Of a DNA stretch of 58,094 nt, positions 25,580 through 33,467 are shown piece after piece. A program made the translations under genes and the position numbers. Each line of letters begins with the position of its first letter. Position 1 is the stretch's first letter. Origin of the DNA: a bacterium (lineage in GTDB: Bacteria; Verrucomicrobiota; Kiritimatiellia; CAIKKV01; CAITUY01). A model generated the notes under the pieces. That model searched no databases. It saw nothing but the letters and a program-made list of their open reading frames with translations, and was not told the DNA's origin. The stretch lies in NCBI GenBank assembly GCA_037128595.1, contig JBAXWB010000030.1:1-58094 (forward strand), in the 5' to 3' direction.

Positions 25580-28015
25580 ATGAAACTTCCATTGAGCTGG
25601 TTAAAAGAGTATGTGGATTTTGATTTAACCCCCAAAGAACTGGCGTCGCTGCTGACGTTTTCCGGGACTGAAGTCGAGGGGATCAAGACCATTGGCGGTG
25701 ATTTTACGGGCCTGGTGGTCGGCGAGGTATTGAGCGTGGAGCGGCATCCGAATGCCGATCGGTTGACCGTCTGTCAGGTGAACGACGGCACGAGCATTTT
25801 GACGGTGGTCTGTGGAGCGCCGAATGTGGCGGCCGGGATCAAGGTGCCGCTGGCGACCATTGGCGTCACCCTGCCCGGCGGACTGAAGATCAAAAAAGCC
25901 AAGGTCCGCGGGATCGAATCGTTCGGGATGCTTTGCGCCGCTGACGAGTTGGGCCTGTCGGAAGACCACAGCGGACTGATGATCCTGCCGGCTGACGTCA
26001 AGACGGGGACGCCGTTTTCCGAGATTGCCGGCCCGCCTGAGACGGTTCTGGAACTCGAAGTGACTCCCAACCGTCCCGATTGCCTGAGCCTGATCGGGAT
26101 GGCGCGCGAGGTGGCCACGTTGCTGGGCAAGCCGTTGAAGATTCCGGTGCCGGTGGTGAAGGAGTCGGCGACGCCGGTGGAAAGCCTGGCCGCAGTGACC
26201 CTTGAGGATGCGGTCGGCTGTCCCCGTTACACCGCTCGGGTGGTGCAGGGGATTACGATTGCCCCCAGTCCGCAATGGATGCAGAAACGGTTGACGGCGG
26301 CGGGGATACGCCCCATTAACAATGTCGTCGACATCACCAACTATGTCATGCTGGAAAGCGGTCAGCCGCTCCATGCGTTTGACTACGAATTGCTGGAAGG
26401 CCGGAAGATTGTGGTGCGTCGCGCCCGGGCCGCAGAAACGATGAGCACCCTGGATGGGGCGGCGCGCGAGCTCACGCCGGAGATGCTGCTGATTGCCGAT
26501 GCGAAGCGGCCGGTGGCCGTGGCCGGGGTTATGGGTGGAGCGGGGAGCGAGATCCGCGACGTCACGAAGACGGTGCTCCTGGAAAGCGCCTATTTCAAAC
26601 CGTCCGATGTCCGCAAGACCTCCAAGAAGATGGGGCTCTCCTCCGAATCCTCCTACCGCTTTGAACGCGGGGTGGATGTCGAAAACCTGGAGTGGGTGAG
26701 TCAACGGGCGGCCCAGCTGATGTGCGAGCTGGCTGGCGGCGTGGCGGCCAGGGGCGTGATTGATGTCTTCCCCGCCAAGCCGGCGCACGGACAGGTCACC
26801 CTCCGGTTTGAACGTGTCAGGGATCTGCTGGGCATTGAGATTACCGATGAGAAAGTCATGTCCATCTTCACGGCACTCGGCTTCGGGATTGTGTCCAAGG
26901 AGGCCGCCCGCTGTGTGGTCGATGTGCCGGCGTTCCGGGTCGATGTGGCGCAGGAGGCCGACCTGATTGAGGAAGTCGCCCGGATTTACGGGCTGGATAA
27001 AATTCCTTCGCCTTCGCCTGTGGCCAAAATTGTGCCCGGAGTGGACGACAGGGCAACCCGTGCGGGGCTGGCCCTGCGCGAGAATCTGGTCGGGCTGGGA
27101 CTGGCCGAGACCATGAACTACAGCTTTCTTTCGGAGAAGCTGCTGGACCTGGTGGGGTATGGTGAGGCATCAAAGCGGGTCGTATTGCCGAACCCGATCA
27201 GTGCGGATCATACGATCCTGCGCGATTCGTTCATCCCCCAGATGATCGAGACGCTTGGAAAAAACCGGGCGCGCCAGGCCCGTGAAGCGGCGTTGTTCGA
27301 GATGGGACGGGTCTTCTTCAAGGATGCCGAAGGCCGGAATGCGGAGAGCGATCGTGTGTGTATCGGCCTGATGGGGCCGGTGGGCCGGACCGGAATGGCG
27401 AAGTCACAGCCGGTGAAGGACGAAGACATGTTCCAGTGGATCAAGGGGGTCCTGGAATCGCTCGGCCGGGCCCAGCATGTGGCCGCAGTGGCCCGTGGCG
27501 GCTTATGCCGGCTGGATATTGCGCTGAAGCCCTTGTCGAGTCCCTGCTTTGAAGAAGGCCGTGCCGTTACCGTGTGGCTGGCGGGTGCCTGTGTGGGGGT
27601 GATGGGGCTGGTCAGCGAGCGCCTGCGCAATGAATGGCGCATGGCGGATCCCGTGGCGGTGCTTGAACTTGAGATTGCGCCCTTGCTGAAGGACGTCTTG
27701 CGGGTTCCGGTGTCACATGGCATCGGCTCCTTCCCCGGTGTGGATCGGGATGTGGCCATGGTGGTGGAGGATGGCGTTTCGCATGAAGCCATCCTGAACT
27801 CCATCTGGACGGCCGCCCCGCCGGAGCTGGTTGATATTCAGCTTTTTGATGTCTATCGAGGGGAGACTCTCGGCAAGGGGCGCAAGAGTATGGCCTATTC
27901 GATGACCTATCGTTCCATGGACAAAACCCTGACGGATGAGGTGGCTAACGCCTTCCATGACAAGGTAAAGGCGGCCTTGCGCAAAGATGTGGCGGCTGAT
28001 ATCCGCGAGGGATGA
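25580..28015 (+). CDS. pheT: Phenylalanyl-tRNA synthetase beta subunit
   Basis: 811 residues, normal length. The N-terminal MKLPLSWLKEYVD block, the EMAPII-like tRNA-binding domain (~40-150), the B3/B4 editing domain (~210-380), B5 (~400-480) and the C-terminal anticodon-binding domain (~715-811, ending DKVKAALRKD) are all recognisable. It forms the alpha2-beta2 enzyme with pheS. Its stop overlaps the start of dtd as ATGA. Confidence 0.96.
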   Translation: MKLPLSWLKEYVDFDLTPKELASLLTFSGTEVEGIKTIGGDFTGLVVGEVLSVERHPNADRLTVCQVNDGTSILTVVCGAPNVAAGIKVPLATIGVTLPGGLKIKKAKVRGIESFGMLCAADELGLSEDHSGLMILPADVKTGTPFSEIAGPPETVLELEVTPNRPDCLSLIGMAREVATLLGKPLKIPVPVVKESATPVESLAAVTLEDAVGCPRYTARVVQGITIAPSPQWMQKRLTAAGIRPINNVVDITNYVMLESGQPLHAFDYELLEGRKIVVRRARAAETMSTLDGAARELTPEMLLIADAKRPVAVAGVMGGAGSEIRDVTKTVLLESAYFKPSDVRKTSKKMGLSSESSYRFERGVDVENLEWVSQRAAQLMCELAGGVAARGVIDVFPAKPAHGQVTLRFERVRDLLGIEITDEKVMSIFTALGFGIVSKEAARCVVDVPAFRVDVAQEADLIEEVARIYGLDKIPSPSPVAKIVPGVDDRATRAGLALRENLVGLGLAETMNYSFLSEKLLDLVGYGEASKRVVLPNPISADHTILRDSFIPQMIETLGKNRARQAREAALFEMGRVFFKDAEGRNAESDRVCIGLMGPVGRTGMAKSQPVKDEDMFQWIKGVLESLGRAQHVAAVARGGLCRLDIALKPLSSPCFEEGRAVTVWLAGACVGVMGLVSERLRNEWRMADPVAVLELEIAPLLKDVLRVPVSHGIGSFPGVDRDVAMVVEDGVSHEAILNSIWTAAPPELVDIQLFDVYRGETLGKGRKSMAYSMTYRSMDKTLTDEVANAFHDKVKAALRKDVAADIREG

Positions 28016-28473
28016 AAGCATTGATCCAAAGGGTAAGCCGGGCTCGGGTGACGGTGGCGGGGACAGAAACCGGGGCCATCGGGAAGGGGTATGCCATTCT
28101 GCTCGGGGTCCGGCTTCAGGACGGGGAGGCGGATGCCATTTTCCTGGCAGAAAAAACCGCCAGCCTGCGCATCTTTCCGGATGCTCAGGACAAGATGAAT
28201 CTGGCCCTGAGTGATGTGGACGGTGCCGCCCTGGTGGTTTCACAATTCACGCTCTATGCCGATACCCGCAAGGGGAATCGTCCCAGTTTTATCCAAGCCG
28301 CCGCTCCAGTGGAGGCCGAACGCCTTTATGAACAGTATGTCAGCCAGCTCCGCCGCATTCTAGGTCACGCCAAGGTGGCCACCGGGGTGTTCCGTGCTGA
28401 TATGAGCCTTGAGATCGTGAACGATGGCCCGGTGACGATCGAGTTGTGTTCGGATTCAAGAATCCAGAATTAA
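28012..28473 (+). CDS. dtd: D-aminoacyl-tRNA deacylase
   Basis: 153 residues. SQFTLYADTRKGNRPSF carries the catalytic Thr region and NDGPVTIEL the GPVT cross-subunit motif. It removes D-amino acids from tRNA and fits beside pheST, with which it overlaps by four bases. The last codons include GGATTC AA GAATCC, a small hairpin, and lead into the lacI remnant region. Confidence 0.95.
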   Translation: MKALIQRVSRARVTVAGTETGAIGKGYAILLGVRLQDGEADAIFLAEKTASLRIFPDAQDKMNLALSDVDGAALVVSQFTLYADTRKGNRPSFIQAAAPVEAERLYEQYVSQLRRILGHAKVATGVFRADMSLEIVNDGPVTIELCSDSRIQN

Positions 28474-28482
28474 AGATATGCG

Positions 28483-28613
28483 CACGGGATTTTCCATTTG
28501 AGATGCCGCTTTGCGGCGTATCACCGCGTGGCGGCCAGCCTTTCCCTCGAGACCGTGGTTTTTGACACCCCCGCCGCTTTGGCAACGACCAATATTGAAA
28601 CGGAAGAGCTCAT
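28483..28613 (-). pseudogene. Decayed duplicate of the neighbouring lacI-type gene
   Basis: From ATG 28613 the minus strand encodes the same first 23 residues as the intact gene (start MSSSVSILVVAKAAG, then VSKTTVSR), then runs into REKLAATR-like codons and a TGA at ~28521. In another frame the linker of the intact protein continues (KGWPPR, then TPQSGISNGKS, against KGRPPR and TPQRGISDGKS). So the rest of the DNA-binding domain was deleted and the frame lost. The 31-bp palindrome and a strong promoter remain upstream. Together with flanking hairpins it shows a tandem duplication of the whole lacI unit. It fills the otherwise gene-free 28474-28814 stretch. Confidence 0.75.
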
Positions 28614-28650
28614 GAACAACCAATATATTTATGGTTGTTCATTGAGTCAA
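28612..28650 (-). promoter_or_regulatory. Promoter/operator of the lacI remnant
   Basis: On the minus strand TTGACT (28645-28650), 17 bp, TATATT (28622-28627), then eight bases to ATG 28613. A 31-bp inverted repeat (ATGAACAACC, 11-bp spacer, GGTTGTTCAT; 28612-28642) covers the -10 box and the start codon. The same layout stands before the intact lacI gene, with a different spacer sequence. Confidence 0.65.
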
Positions 28651-28772
28651 CGGATTTTGTTTTGTTGCCGGAAAGGCCCACATACGTGTGCGCCCGCGGG
28701 CCTTCCCTTCCGGCTGTTTCCCGGATTCCATCGCGCCAACCGGCGGCTTGGCGCGGGAAAAGCGTCATCCCA

Positions 28773-28804
28773 AAAGGCCCACGCGTACGTAGGCGCGGGC
28801 CTTT
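28773..28804 (-). terminator. Rho-independent terminator of the lacI-type gene
   Basis: AAAGGCCC (28773-28780) pairs with GGGCCTTT (28797-28804), extended by imperfect GC pairs around an eight-base loop; on the minus strand the stem is followed by TTTTGGG. It starts 11 bp after the stop codon of the LacI-type protein. Confidence 0.65.
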
Positions 28805-28814
28805 CGAGGGGAGA

Positions 28815-30197
28815 TCAGCTGGCGGAAGCCGCCGTGTCCACCGGGATCTCAATGGGAGGCCCCGGATCCGACACCGGGTCTGGTTCCGGCGCTTGAGGCG
28901 GTGGTGTGATGATCTCCGCTTCCGGCACAGACACCGGCTCTGGCGGCGCGACCACTGGAGTCGCCCCCTCGGCTTCCGGCATTAATGGAGGGCGGTGCTC
29001 TGTCACCGCCGTGTCCACCGGGATCTCAATGGGCGGCCCTGGATCCGACACCGGCCCTGGCTCAGGCGCTTGAGGCGGTGGCGTGATCTCCGCCTCCGGC
29101 ACAGACACCGGCTCAGGTGGCGCGACCACAGGAGTCGCCCCCTCGGATTCCGGCATTAATGGAGGGCGGGGCTCTGTCACCGCCGTGTCCACAGGGATCT
29201 CAATGGGAGGTCCTGGATCCGACACCGGGCTTGGCTCAGGCGCTTGGGGAGGTGGCGAGATGATCTCCACTTCAGGCACAGACACCGGCTCAGGCGGCGC
29301 GACCAAAGGAGCCGCCACTTCGGCTTCGGGCATTAATGGAGGGCGGGGCTCTGTCACCGCCGTGTCCACAGGGATCTCAATGGGAGGTCCTGGATCCGAC
29401 ACCGGGCTTGGCTCAGGCGCTTGGGGAGGTGGCGAGATGATCTCCACTTCAGGCACAGACACCGGCTCAGGCGGCGCGACCAAAGGAGCCGCCACTTCGG
29501 CTTCGGGCATTAATGGAGGGCGGGGCTCTGTCACCGCCGTGTCAGTGGACGGATTATTTGGAGTCGCTTCCATTGTGACCGGCGCCGACGGAGCGGCGCC
29601 CTCCATTGATGGAAGCTTGGGCACTGCCGCCTGCGGCGGACCCACTGCCTTCAACATCGCCACTCCCGCGCCCTGCCATAGGACGATGACCGGGAGCTTT
29701 TCCGCCATCGCTGCCGACACGGCGGGATAGAGGGTGGGGCAGCAGAGAATTCCGGCGGTGTCGGCATTGAGAAGCCGGGCCGTTCGCTCACGGGCGGCCG
29801 TGGGATCTACTGGAACGATGATCACCGCCAGCCGGTAATCCGCCGTTTCCAGGACCGACTCAATGCCGGGGATCAGTCCAAGGGTCGCGGCCGTGCTATC
29901 GGTGGAGAGGACGACGCCAATCTGCTTCGGCGCCCTCATTTCTGTCATCTGAGATTTTCCATCTGAAATGCCGCGTTGCGGCGTGACACTGCGAGGCGGC
30001 CGGCCTTTCCCGAGCGCAATGTCCCTGGCCACCGGATCCGGTTGGTAGCCCAACTGGCGGGCGACAGCGCGGACCCGTGCCTGCGTGGCAAGGCCAATCC
30101 TGAACCGGTCCAGCCGCCCATTCATCACCCGCGAGACCGTGGTTTTTGACACCCCCGCCGCTTTGGCAACGACCAATATTGAAACGGATGAACTCAT
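28815..30197 (-). CDS. LacI-type DNA-binding protein with truncated sensor and proline-rich repeat tail
   Basis: 460 residues from ATG 30197. Residues 1-~60 are a LacI helix-turn-helix and hinge region (VVAKAAGVSKTTVSRVMNG and RAVARQLGYQPDPVAR). Residues ~92-190 correspond only to the first half of the periplasmic-binding-type sensor (KQIGVVLSTDSTA, then VPVDPTAARERTARLLNAD). Then the fold stops, and four tandem copies of a 59-residue Pro/Glu/Val-rich unit (for example VTEPRPPLMPEAEVAAP and PPPQAPEPSPVSDPGPP) run to the end. No transmembrane segment. The second half of the sensor, which closes over the ligand, is missing, so it cannot bind an effector as normal LacI proteins do. It likely binds the 31-bp palindrome at its own promoter. 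Function of the tail unknown. Confidence 0.8.
   Translation of the reverse strand: MSSSVSILVVAKAAGVSKTTVSRVMNGRLDRFRIGLATQARVRAVARQLGYQPDPVARDIALGKGRPPRSVTPQRGISDGKSQMTEMRAPKQIGVVLSTDSTAATLGLIPGIESVLETADYRLAVIIVPVDPTAARERTARLLNADTAGILCCPTLYPAVSAAMAEKLPVIVLWQGAGVAMLKAVGPPQAAVPKLPSMEGAAPSAPVTMEATPNNPSTDTAVTEPRPPLMPEAEVAAPLVAPPEPVSVPEVEIISPPPQAPEPSPVSDPGPPIEIPVDTAVTEPRPPLMPEAEVAAPLVAPPEPVSVPEVEIISPPPQAPEPSPVSDPGPPIEIPVDTAVTEPRPPLMPESEGATPVVAPPEPVSVPEAEITPPPQAPEPGPVSDPGPPIEIPVDTAVTEHRPPLMPEAEGATPVVAPPEPVSVPEAEIITPPPQAPEPDPVSDPGPPIEIPVDTAASAS
28834..29538. repeat. Four tandem 177-bp coding repeats
   Basis: Units begin at 28834, 29011, 29185 and 29362, each with GTGTCCAC on the plus strand; spacing is 177, 174 and 177 bp. 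The last two units (29185-29361 and 29362-29538) look identical base for base, so the array expanded recently. Each unit encodes 58-59 residues of the proline-rich tail, always in frame. Confidence 0.9.
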
Positions 30198-30234
30198 GAA
30201 CAACCAACATAGTAGAGGTTGTTCATTGCATCAA
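30196..30234 (-). promoter_or_regulatory. Leaderless promoter and palindromic operator of the lacI-type gene
   Basis: On the minus strand TTGATG (30229-30234), 17 bp, TATGTT (30206-30211), eight bases, ATG 30197. Transcription would begin at or within a few bases of the ATG, so the mRNA is probably leaderless; no ribosome-binding site exists. The inverted repeat ATGAACAACC/GGTTGTTCAT (30196-30226) spans the -10 box and start codon, ideal for autorepression. Confidence 0.65.
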
Positions 30235-30282
30235 CGGATTTTGGTTTATTCGCAAAATTCTCCTATTAACCTTGGTCGCCGC

Positions 30283-30378
30283 CCCCTCACCCCAACCCTC
30301 TCCCTCGAGGGGAGAGGGAGAAAATCTTGCGCAAAATCTATTCCCTCGCCCCTTGGGGGAGAGGGCTAGGGTGAGGGG
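30283..30378 (+). repeat. 96-bp palindromic element, copy A
   Basis: It begins CCCCTCACCCCAACCCTC and ends GGGCTAGGGTGAGGGG. Two internal hairpins of the CTCTCCCTCGAGGGGAGAG type flank a central A+T-rich stretch. Copy B (49193-49288) is the reverse complement with only a few differences in the centre. It lies between the lacI promoter and a hairpin that the duplicate copy has in direct contact, so it was inserted after the duplication. Confidence 0.85.
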
Positions 30379-30444
30379 TTTTGTTGCCGAAAAGGCCCAT
30401 GCACGTGTGCGCCCGCGGGTCTTTCAGTCCGTCCGTCTTCCGGA

Positions 30445-30474
30445 TTGCCGACCCCATCAAGGTTGTCGTATAGT
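30445..30474 (+). promoter_or_regulatory. Possible promoter of the unknown-PIN pair
   Basis: TTGCCG (30445-30450), 18 bp, TATAGT (30469-30474), then 17 bp to ATG 30492 with AGGTGG in between. The hexamers are fair rather than perfect. Confidence 0.35.
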
Positions 30475-30491
30475 ACATTCATAGGTGGACA

Positions 30492-31268
30492 ATGAGCATA
30501 GAAACAACAATCGAATTTGTGATTCATGGGAAAACAGAGGGAAGAGAGATTACCCCCGTTTCTATTGGTCTGTCGCAATTCAATGAATTCAATCGCCAGG
30601 TCGAATCCTTCATTGGTGGTGGTCAGCGGCTTAAGCTTGATGAAGTCCATGTGCAAATCGATACGGGATCGTACATTTTACGGACATTGGTGCCGGTGCT
30701 TATCTTATCTAGTCTTGAACCGGATTTGAAGCTGATGGCAAGACAGGATGTGCTAGGAGAAATCGATCCGAAGAGGGCAGAAGTGATTCAGAAATGGCAG
30801 GCCAGGGCGAAAAACAACCCGGATCTGAGTTTTGAAGTGCGCCCCGAAGGGGGCTCCATTCCCGCGATCCGAGTGAGTTGGGAGACAGACTATCGGGTAG
30901 GCGAAATCGTGCCCTGGGTTGCCGTTGAGAAATATTTATTTGGTGAGGTCGTGGATATGGGGGGGATGCAAAAGGCAAATATCCATCTGCGGCTCGTACA
31001 TGGTGGTAAGCCCATTCTGGTGGGGACGTCCCAGGGATATCTTCGTGAACAGTTGGAAAACCGGCTCTATCACAAGGCCCTGTTGCATGTCAGTGCAGAA
31101 CAGCATTTTCAGACTGGTGAAATGCGCAACATTCGACTGATTTCGTTCATGGATTATCAGCCGACGTATAACGAGGAAGCCCTTAATCGTTTCGCGGCGG
31201 AGGGCACTAAAGTATGGGCTGACGTACCTGATGCGGCAAAATGGGTGCGGGAAGTAAGGGGAGGATAA
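30492..31268 (+). CDS. Protein of unknown function paired with a PIN nuclease
   Basis: 258 residues, no signal peptide or membrane segment. I do not recognise the family. It starts with a likely beta strand (TTIEFVIHGKTEGREI), has a short hydrophobic stretch (ILRTLVPVLILSSLEPDL, ~58-75), and a C-terminal half rich in alternating strands and helices (IHLRLVHGGKPILVG and LLHVSAEQHFQTGEMRN). AGGTGG stands 3 bp before the ATG. Its stop is 3 bp before the PIN gene, whose ribosome-binding site lies inside this gene, so the two are translated together. A role as partner or antitoxin of the PIN nuclease is inferred from this arrangement and the defence-island position. Confidence 0.65.
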   Translation: MSIETTIEFVIHGKTEGREITPVSIGLSQFNEFNRQVESFIGGGQRLKLDEVHVQIDTGSYILRTLVPVLILSSLEPDLKLMARQDVLGEIDPKRAEVIQKWQARAKNNPDLSFEVRPEGGSIPAIRVSWETDYRVGEIVPWVAVEKYLFGEVVDMGGMQKANIHLRLVHGGKPILVGTSQGYLREQLENRLYHKALLHVSAEQHFQTGEMRNIRLISFMDYQPTYNEEALNRFAAEGTKVWADVPDAAKWVREVRGG

Positions 31269-31271
31269 CTT

Positions 31272-31784
31272 ATGGCCGCCGGTGTTCTTCTTGATACGAG
31301 TTTCCTCATCACACTCGCCGATAAGAGTCGGGATCATTATGAATCTGCACGACTTTACTGGCGGTATTTTTTAGAGAATGATATCCCGATTTTCCTTTCA
31401 ACTATAGTGGTCTCCGAGTTTTGCATCAAACAGGAGATTCCGCCGGATTTGCTCCGCTGTTGTGTAGTGTTGCCGTTCAACTGGGATCATGCGCAAAGGG
31501 CGGCAAAACTTGACTGGAAAAGACTTCGCCCAGAAGGAGTGATGCGCGATGCACTCAAGGATGATATTAAGATCATTGCGCAAGCAGAAGTCGTAGAGGC
31601 CGATTTCGCTATTACGGATGACAGTGCTTCATTTTATCGCTATGGTAAAACCTTCAAGGATGCGGGCGATGTGCGGTTTAAGGCCATTAAGTTAGAAGAC
31701 GGATTCGATCGATCATTTTTTGATCCCAATGGGCAGCGTGATTTCACGGATGAGTTAGCTGAGGAGATCGAAGACCAGTTGTAG
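31272..31784 (+). CDS. PIN-domain ribonuclease-like protein
   Basis: 170 residues. VLLDTSFLITLAD places the first acidic residue at position 8; VVSEF gives the conserved Glu (~48); KDDIKIIAQAEV and FAITDDSAS give the last two acidic positions, the quartet of Mg-dependent PIN ribonucleases (VapC fold). The tail of ~45 residues beyond the usual PIN core is acidic. The GGGGAGGA site is inside the preceding gene. As a toxin-like or tRNA/mRNA-cleaving effector it would need a partner, which here is a 258-residue unknown, not a VapB-type small antitoxin. The 377-bp gap after it (31785-32161) holds no convincing gene. Confidence 0.8.
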   Translation: MAAGVLLDTSFLITLADKSRDHYESARLYWRYFLENDIPIFLSTIVVSEFCIKQEIPPDLLRCCVVLPFNWDHAQRAAKLDWKRLRPEGVMRDALKDDIKIIAQAEVVEADFAITDDSASFYRYGKTFKDAGDVRFKAIKLEDGFDRSFFDPNGQRDFTDELAEEIEDQL

Positions 31785-32161
31785 CCTCTCCTAGTCAACC
31801 AGCTGCGCACTGCTCCCGGCTTACTGCCCACTGATTACCCGCTTTATATTGTTTTTGAACGTTATCACAATTCCGCTCGCCAGCCTACGGTGAAGGGGCT
31901 ACATTTCAGCTGTTTGTCTGGTGGTTGTTTTGACTGTCTCACTGGGAGCCGCATGAAACGTTCGTTATTCGATCCTGATGGCTTTTATCTTGGAATTTCA
32001 TCCATGTGCCATATTTTCACTATATTACTCTTGCGGATGGCCACCAAATGCTTTATTTTTTCGACCAACACACGCGCCGTGCCTCTCGTTCGCAAGGATG
32101 ATGCACATCAAGGGCGCGTTTTTTTATTTTCCAGCAATGACGGGCATCAAGAGGAAATGAT

Positions 32162-33448
32162 ATGACCAACGCGGAACCCACCATTATCTGCCCGAAGTGT
32201 AAAACCGAGATCAAGCTTACCGAATCCCTGGCGGCACCACTGGTCGAATCCATCCGCCTCGACTACGAGAAGAGGCTGACGCAGAAGGATGCCGACATGG
32301 TCAAACGTGAGACCACCCTGCGCGAACGCGAGGCGGCCATGGCGAAGGACCGGGAGACGCTTGATGATCAGGTGGCTGATAAGCTCAAACTGGAGCGGGC
32401 GCGTATCAGTGCCGAGGAATCCAAGAAGGCCCGGGCGGCCTTGGCAAATGATCTTGATCAAAAGGCGCGTGAACTTGTTGAACTCCAGGACGTTCTGAAA
32501 AGCCGCGACCTGAAGTTGGCCGAGGCACAGAACGCGCAGGCGGAATTGATCCGGAAACAGCGCGAACTGGATGATGCCAAGCGGGAGATGGAACTGACCA
32601 TCGAGAAGCGCGTGCAGGGGAGCCTATCCACAACCCGCGATCAGGCGAGGAAAGAGGCCGAGGAATCGCTCAAATTCAAGGTTATGGAAAAGGAACAGAC
32701 CATTTCTTCGATGCAGAAACAGATTGAAGACCTGAAGCGTCGCGCGGAACAGGGGTCTCAACAATTACAGGGCGAGGTCCAGGAACTGGAACTTGAAGCA
32801 CTGCTCCGGGTAAAGTTTCCGCGTGACACGATTGAACCGGTGGCCAAAGGGGAACATGGCGGTGACGTGATCCAGCGCGTGCTGGGTCCGCTGGGCCAGA
32901 CCTGCGGCACAATCCTGTGGGAATCGAAGCGGACAAAAAACTGGAGCGATGGGTGGTTGGTCAAATTGCGCGAAGACCAGCGTGCGGCCAAGGCCGAGAT
33001 TGCCGTACTGGTCACCCAAGTTCTGCCCAAAGAAGTCGAATCCTTTGATTTAGTCGATGGGGTGTGGGTTATCCAACCCAAGGTCGCCATACCGGTTGCG
33101 ATCATGCTGCGCCAATCCCTGGTGGAATTGTCTATGGCGCGACAGGCTTCAGAAGGCCAGCAGACAAAAATGGAAATGATTTATTCGTATCTGACCGGCC
33201 CGCGCTTCCGTCTGCGTGTTCAAGCCATCGTGGAGTCCTTCTCGAATATGAAGGAAGACCTTGATAAGGAAAAGAAGGTCATTACTAAGCAGTGGGCAAA
33301 ACGTGACGAGCAGATCGAGCGGGTCATGCAAGCCACTGTCGGGATGTATGGCGATATGCAGGGAATTGCAGGCAAGACCTTGCAGGAGATTGAGGGGCTG
33401 GAGATGAAGGCGCTGGAAGTGGCAACAACAATGCCAAGCAATGCGTAA
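32162..33448 (+). CDS. DUF2130 protein: coiled coil plus PD-(D/E)XK-like nuclease domain
   Basis: 428 residues. A CPKC pair near the N-terminus, a long charged coiled coil (~30-215), then the DUF2130 core: LRVKFPRDTIEPVAKGEHGGD and GTILWESKRTKNWSDGW, where Asp, Glu and Lys are spaced as in the PD-(D/E)XK nuclease fold. GAGGAA precedes the ATG. Its biochemical role is not established; the coiled coil may bridge it to partners or DNA. It lies between the PIN pair and SIR2-HerA, 19 bp before the latter, but has the G+C-rich composition of the host flanks. Confidence 0.85.
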   Translation: MTNAEPTIICPKCKTEIKLTESLAAPLVESIRLDYEKRLTQKDADMVKRETTLREREAAMAKDRETLDDQVADKLKLERARISAEESKKARAALANDLDQKARELVELQDVLKSRDLKLAEAQNAQAELIRKQRELDDAKREMELTIEKRVQGSLSTTRDQARKEAEESLKFKVMEKEQTISSMQKQIEDLKRRAEQGSQQLQGEVQELELEALLRVKFPRDTIEPVAKGEHGGDVIQRVLGPLGQTCGTILWESKRTKNWSDGWLVKLREDQRAAKAEIAVLVTQVLPKEVESFDLVDGVWVIQPKVAIPVAIMLRQSLVELSMARQASEGQQTKMEMIYSYLTGPRFRLRVQAIVESFSNMKEDLDKEKKVITKQWAKRDEQIERVMQATVGMYGDMQGIAGKTLQEIEGLEMKALEVATTMPSNA

Positions 33449-33467
33449 CCATTAGACTGGATAATCT

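Noticed and set aside
28834-29538. Tandem repeats considered as a CRISPR array
   Set aside because: The units are contiguous 177-bp copies without unique spacers, encode protein in frame, and no cas gene is present.
31890-32165. Small open frame in the gap before DUF2130
   Set aside because: Cys- and Phe-rich composition without start-site support and no resemblance to any family; judged non-coding.
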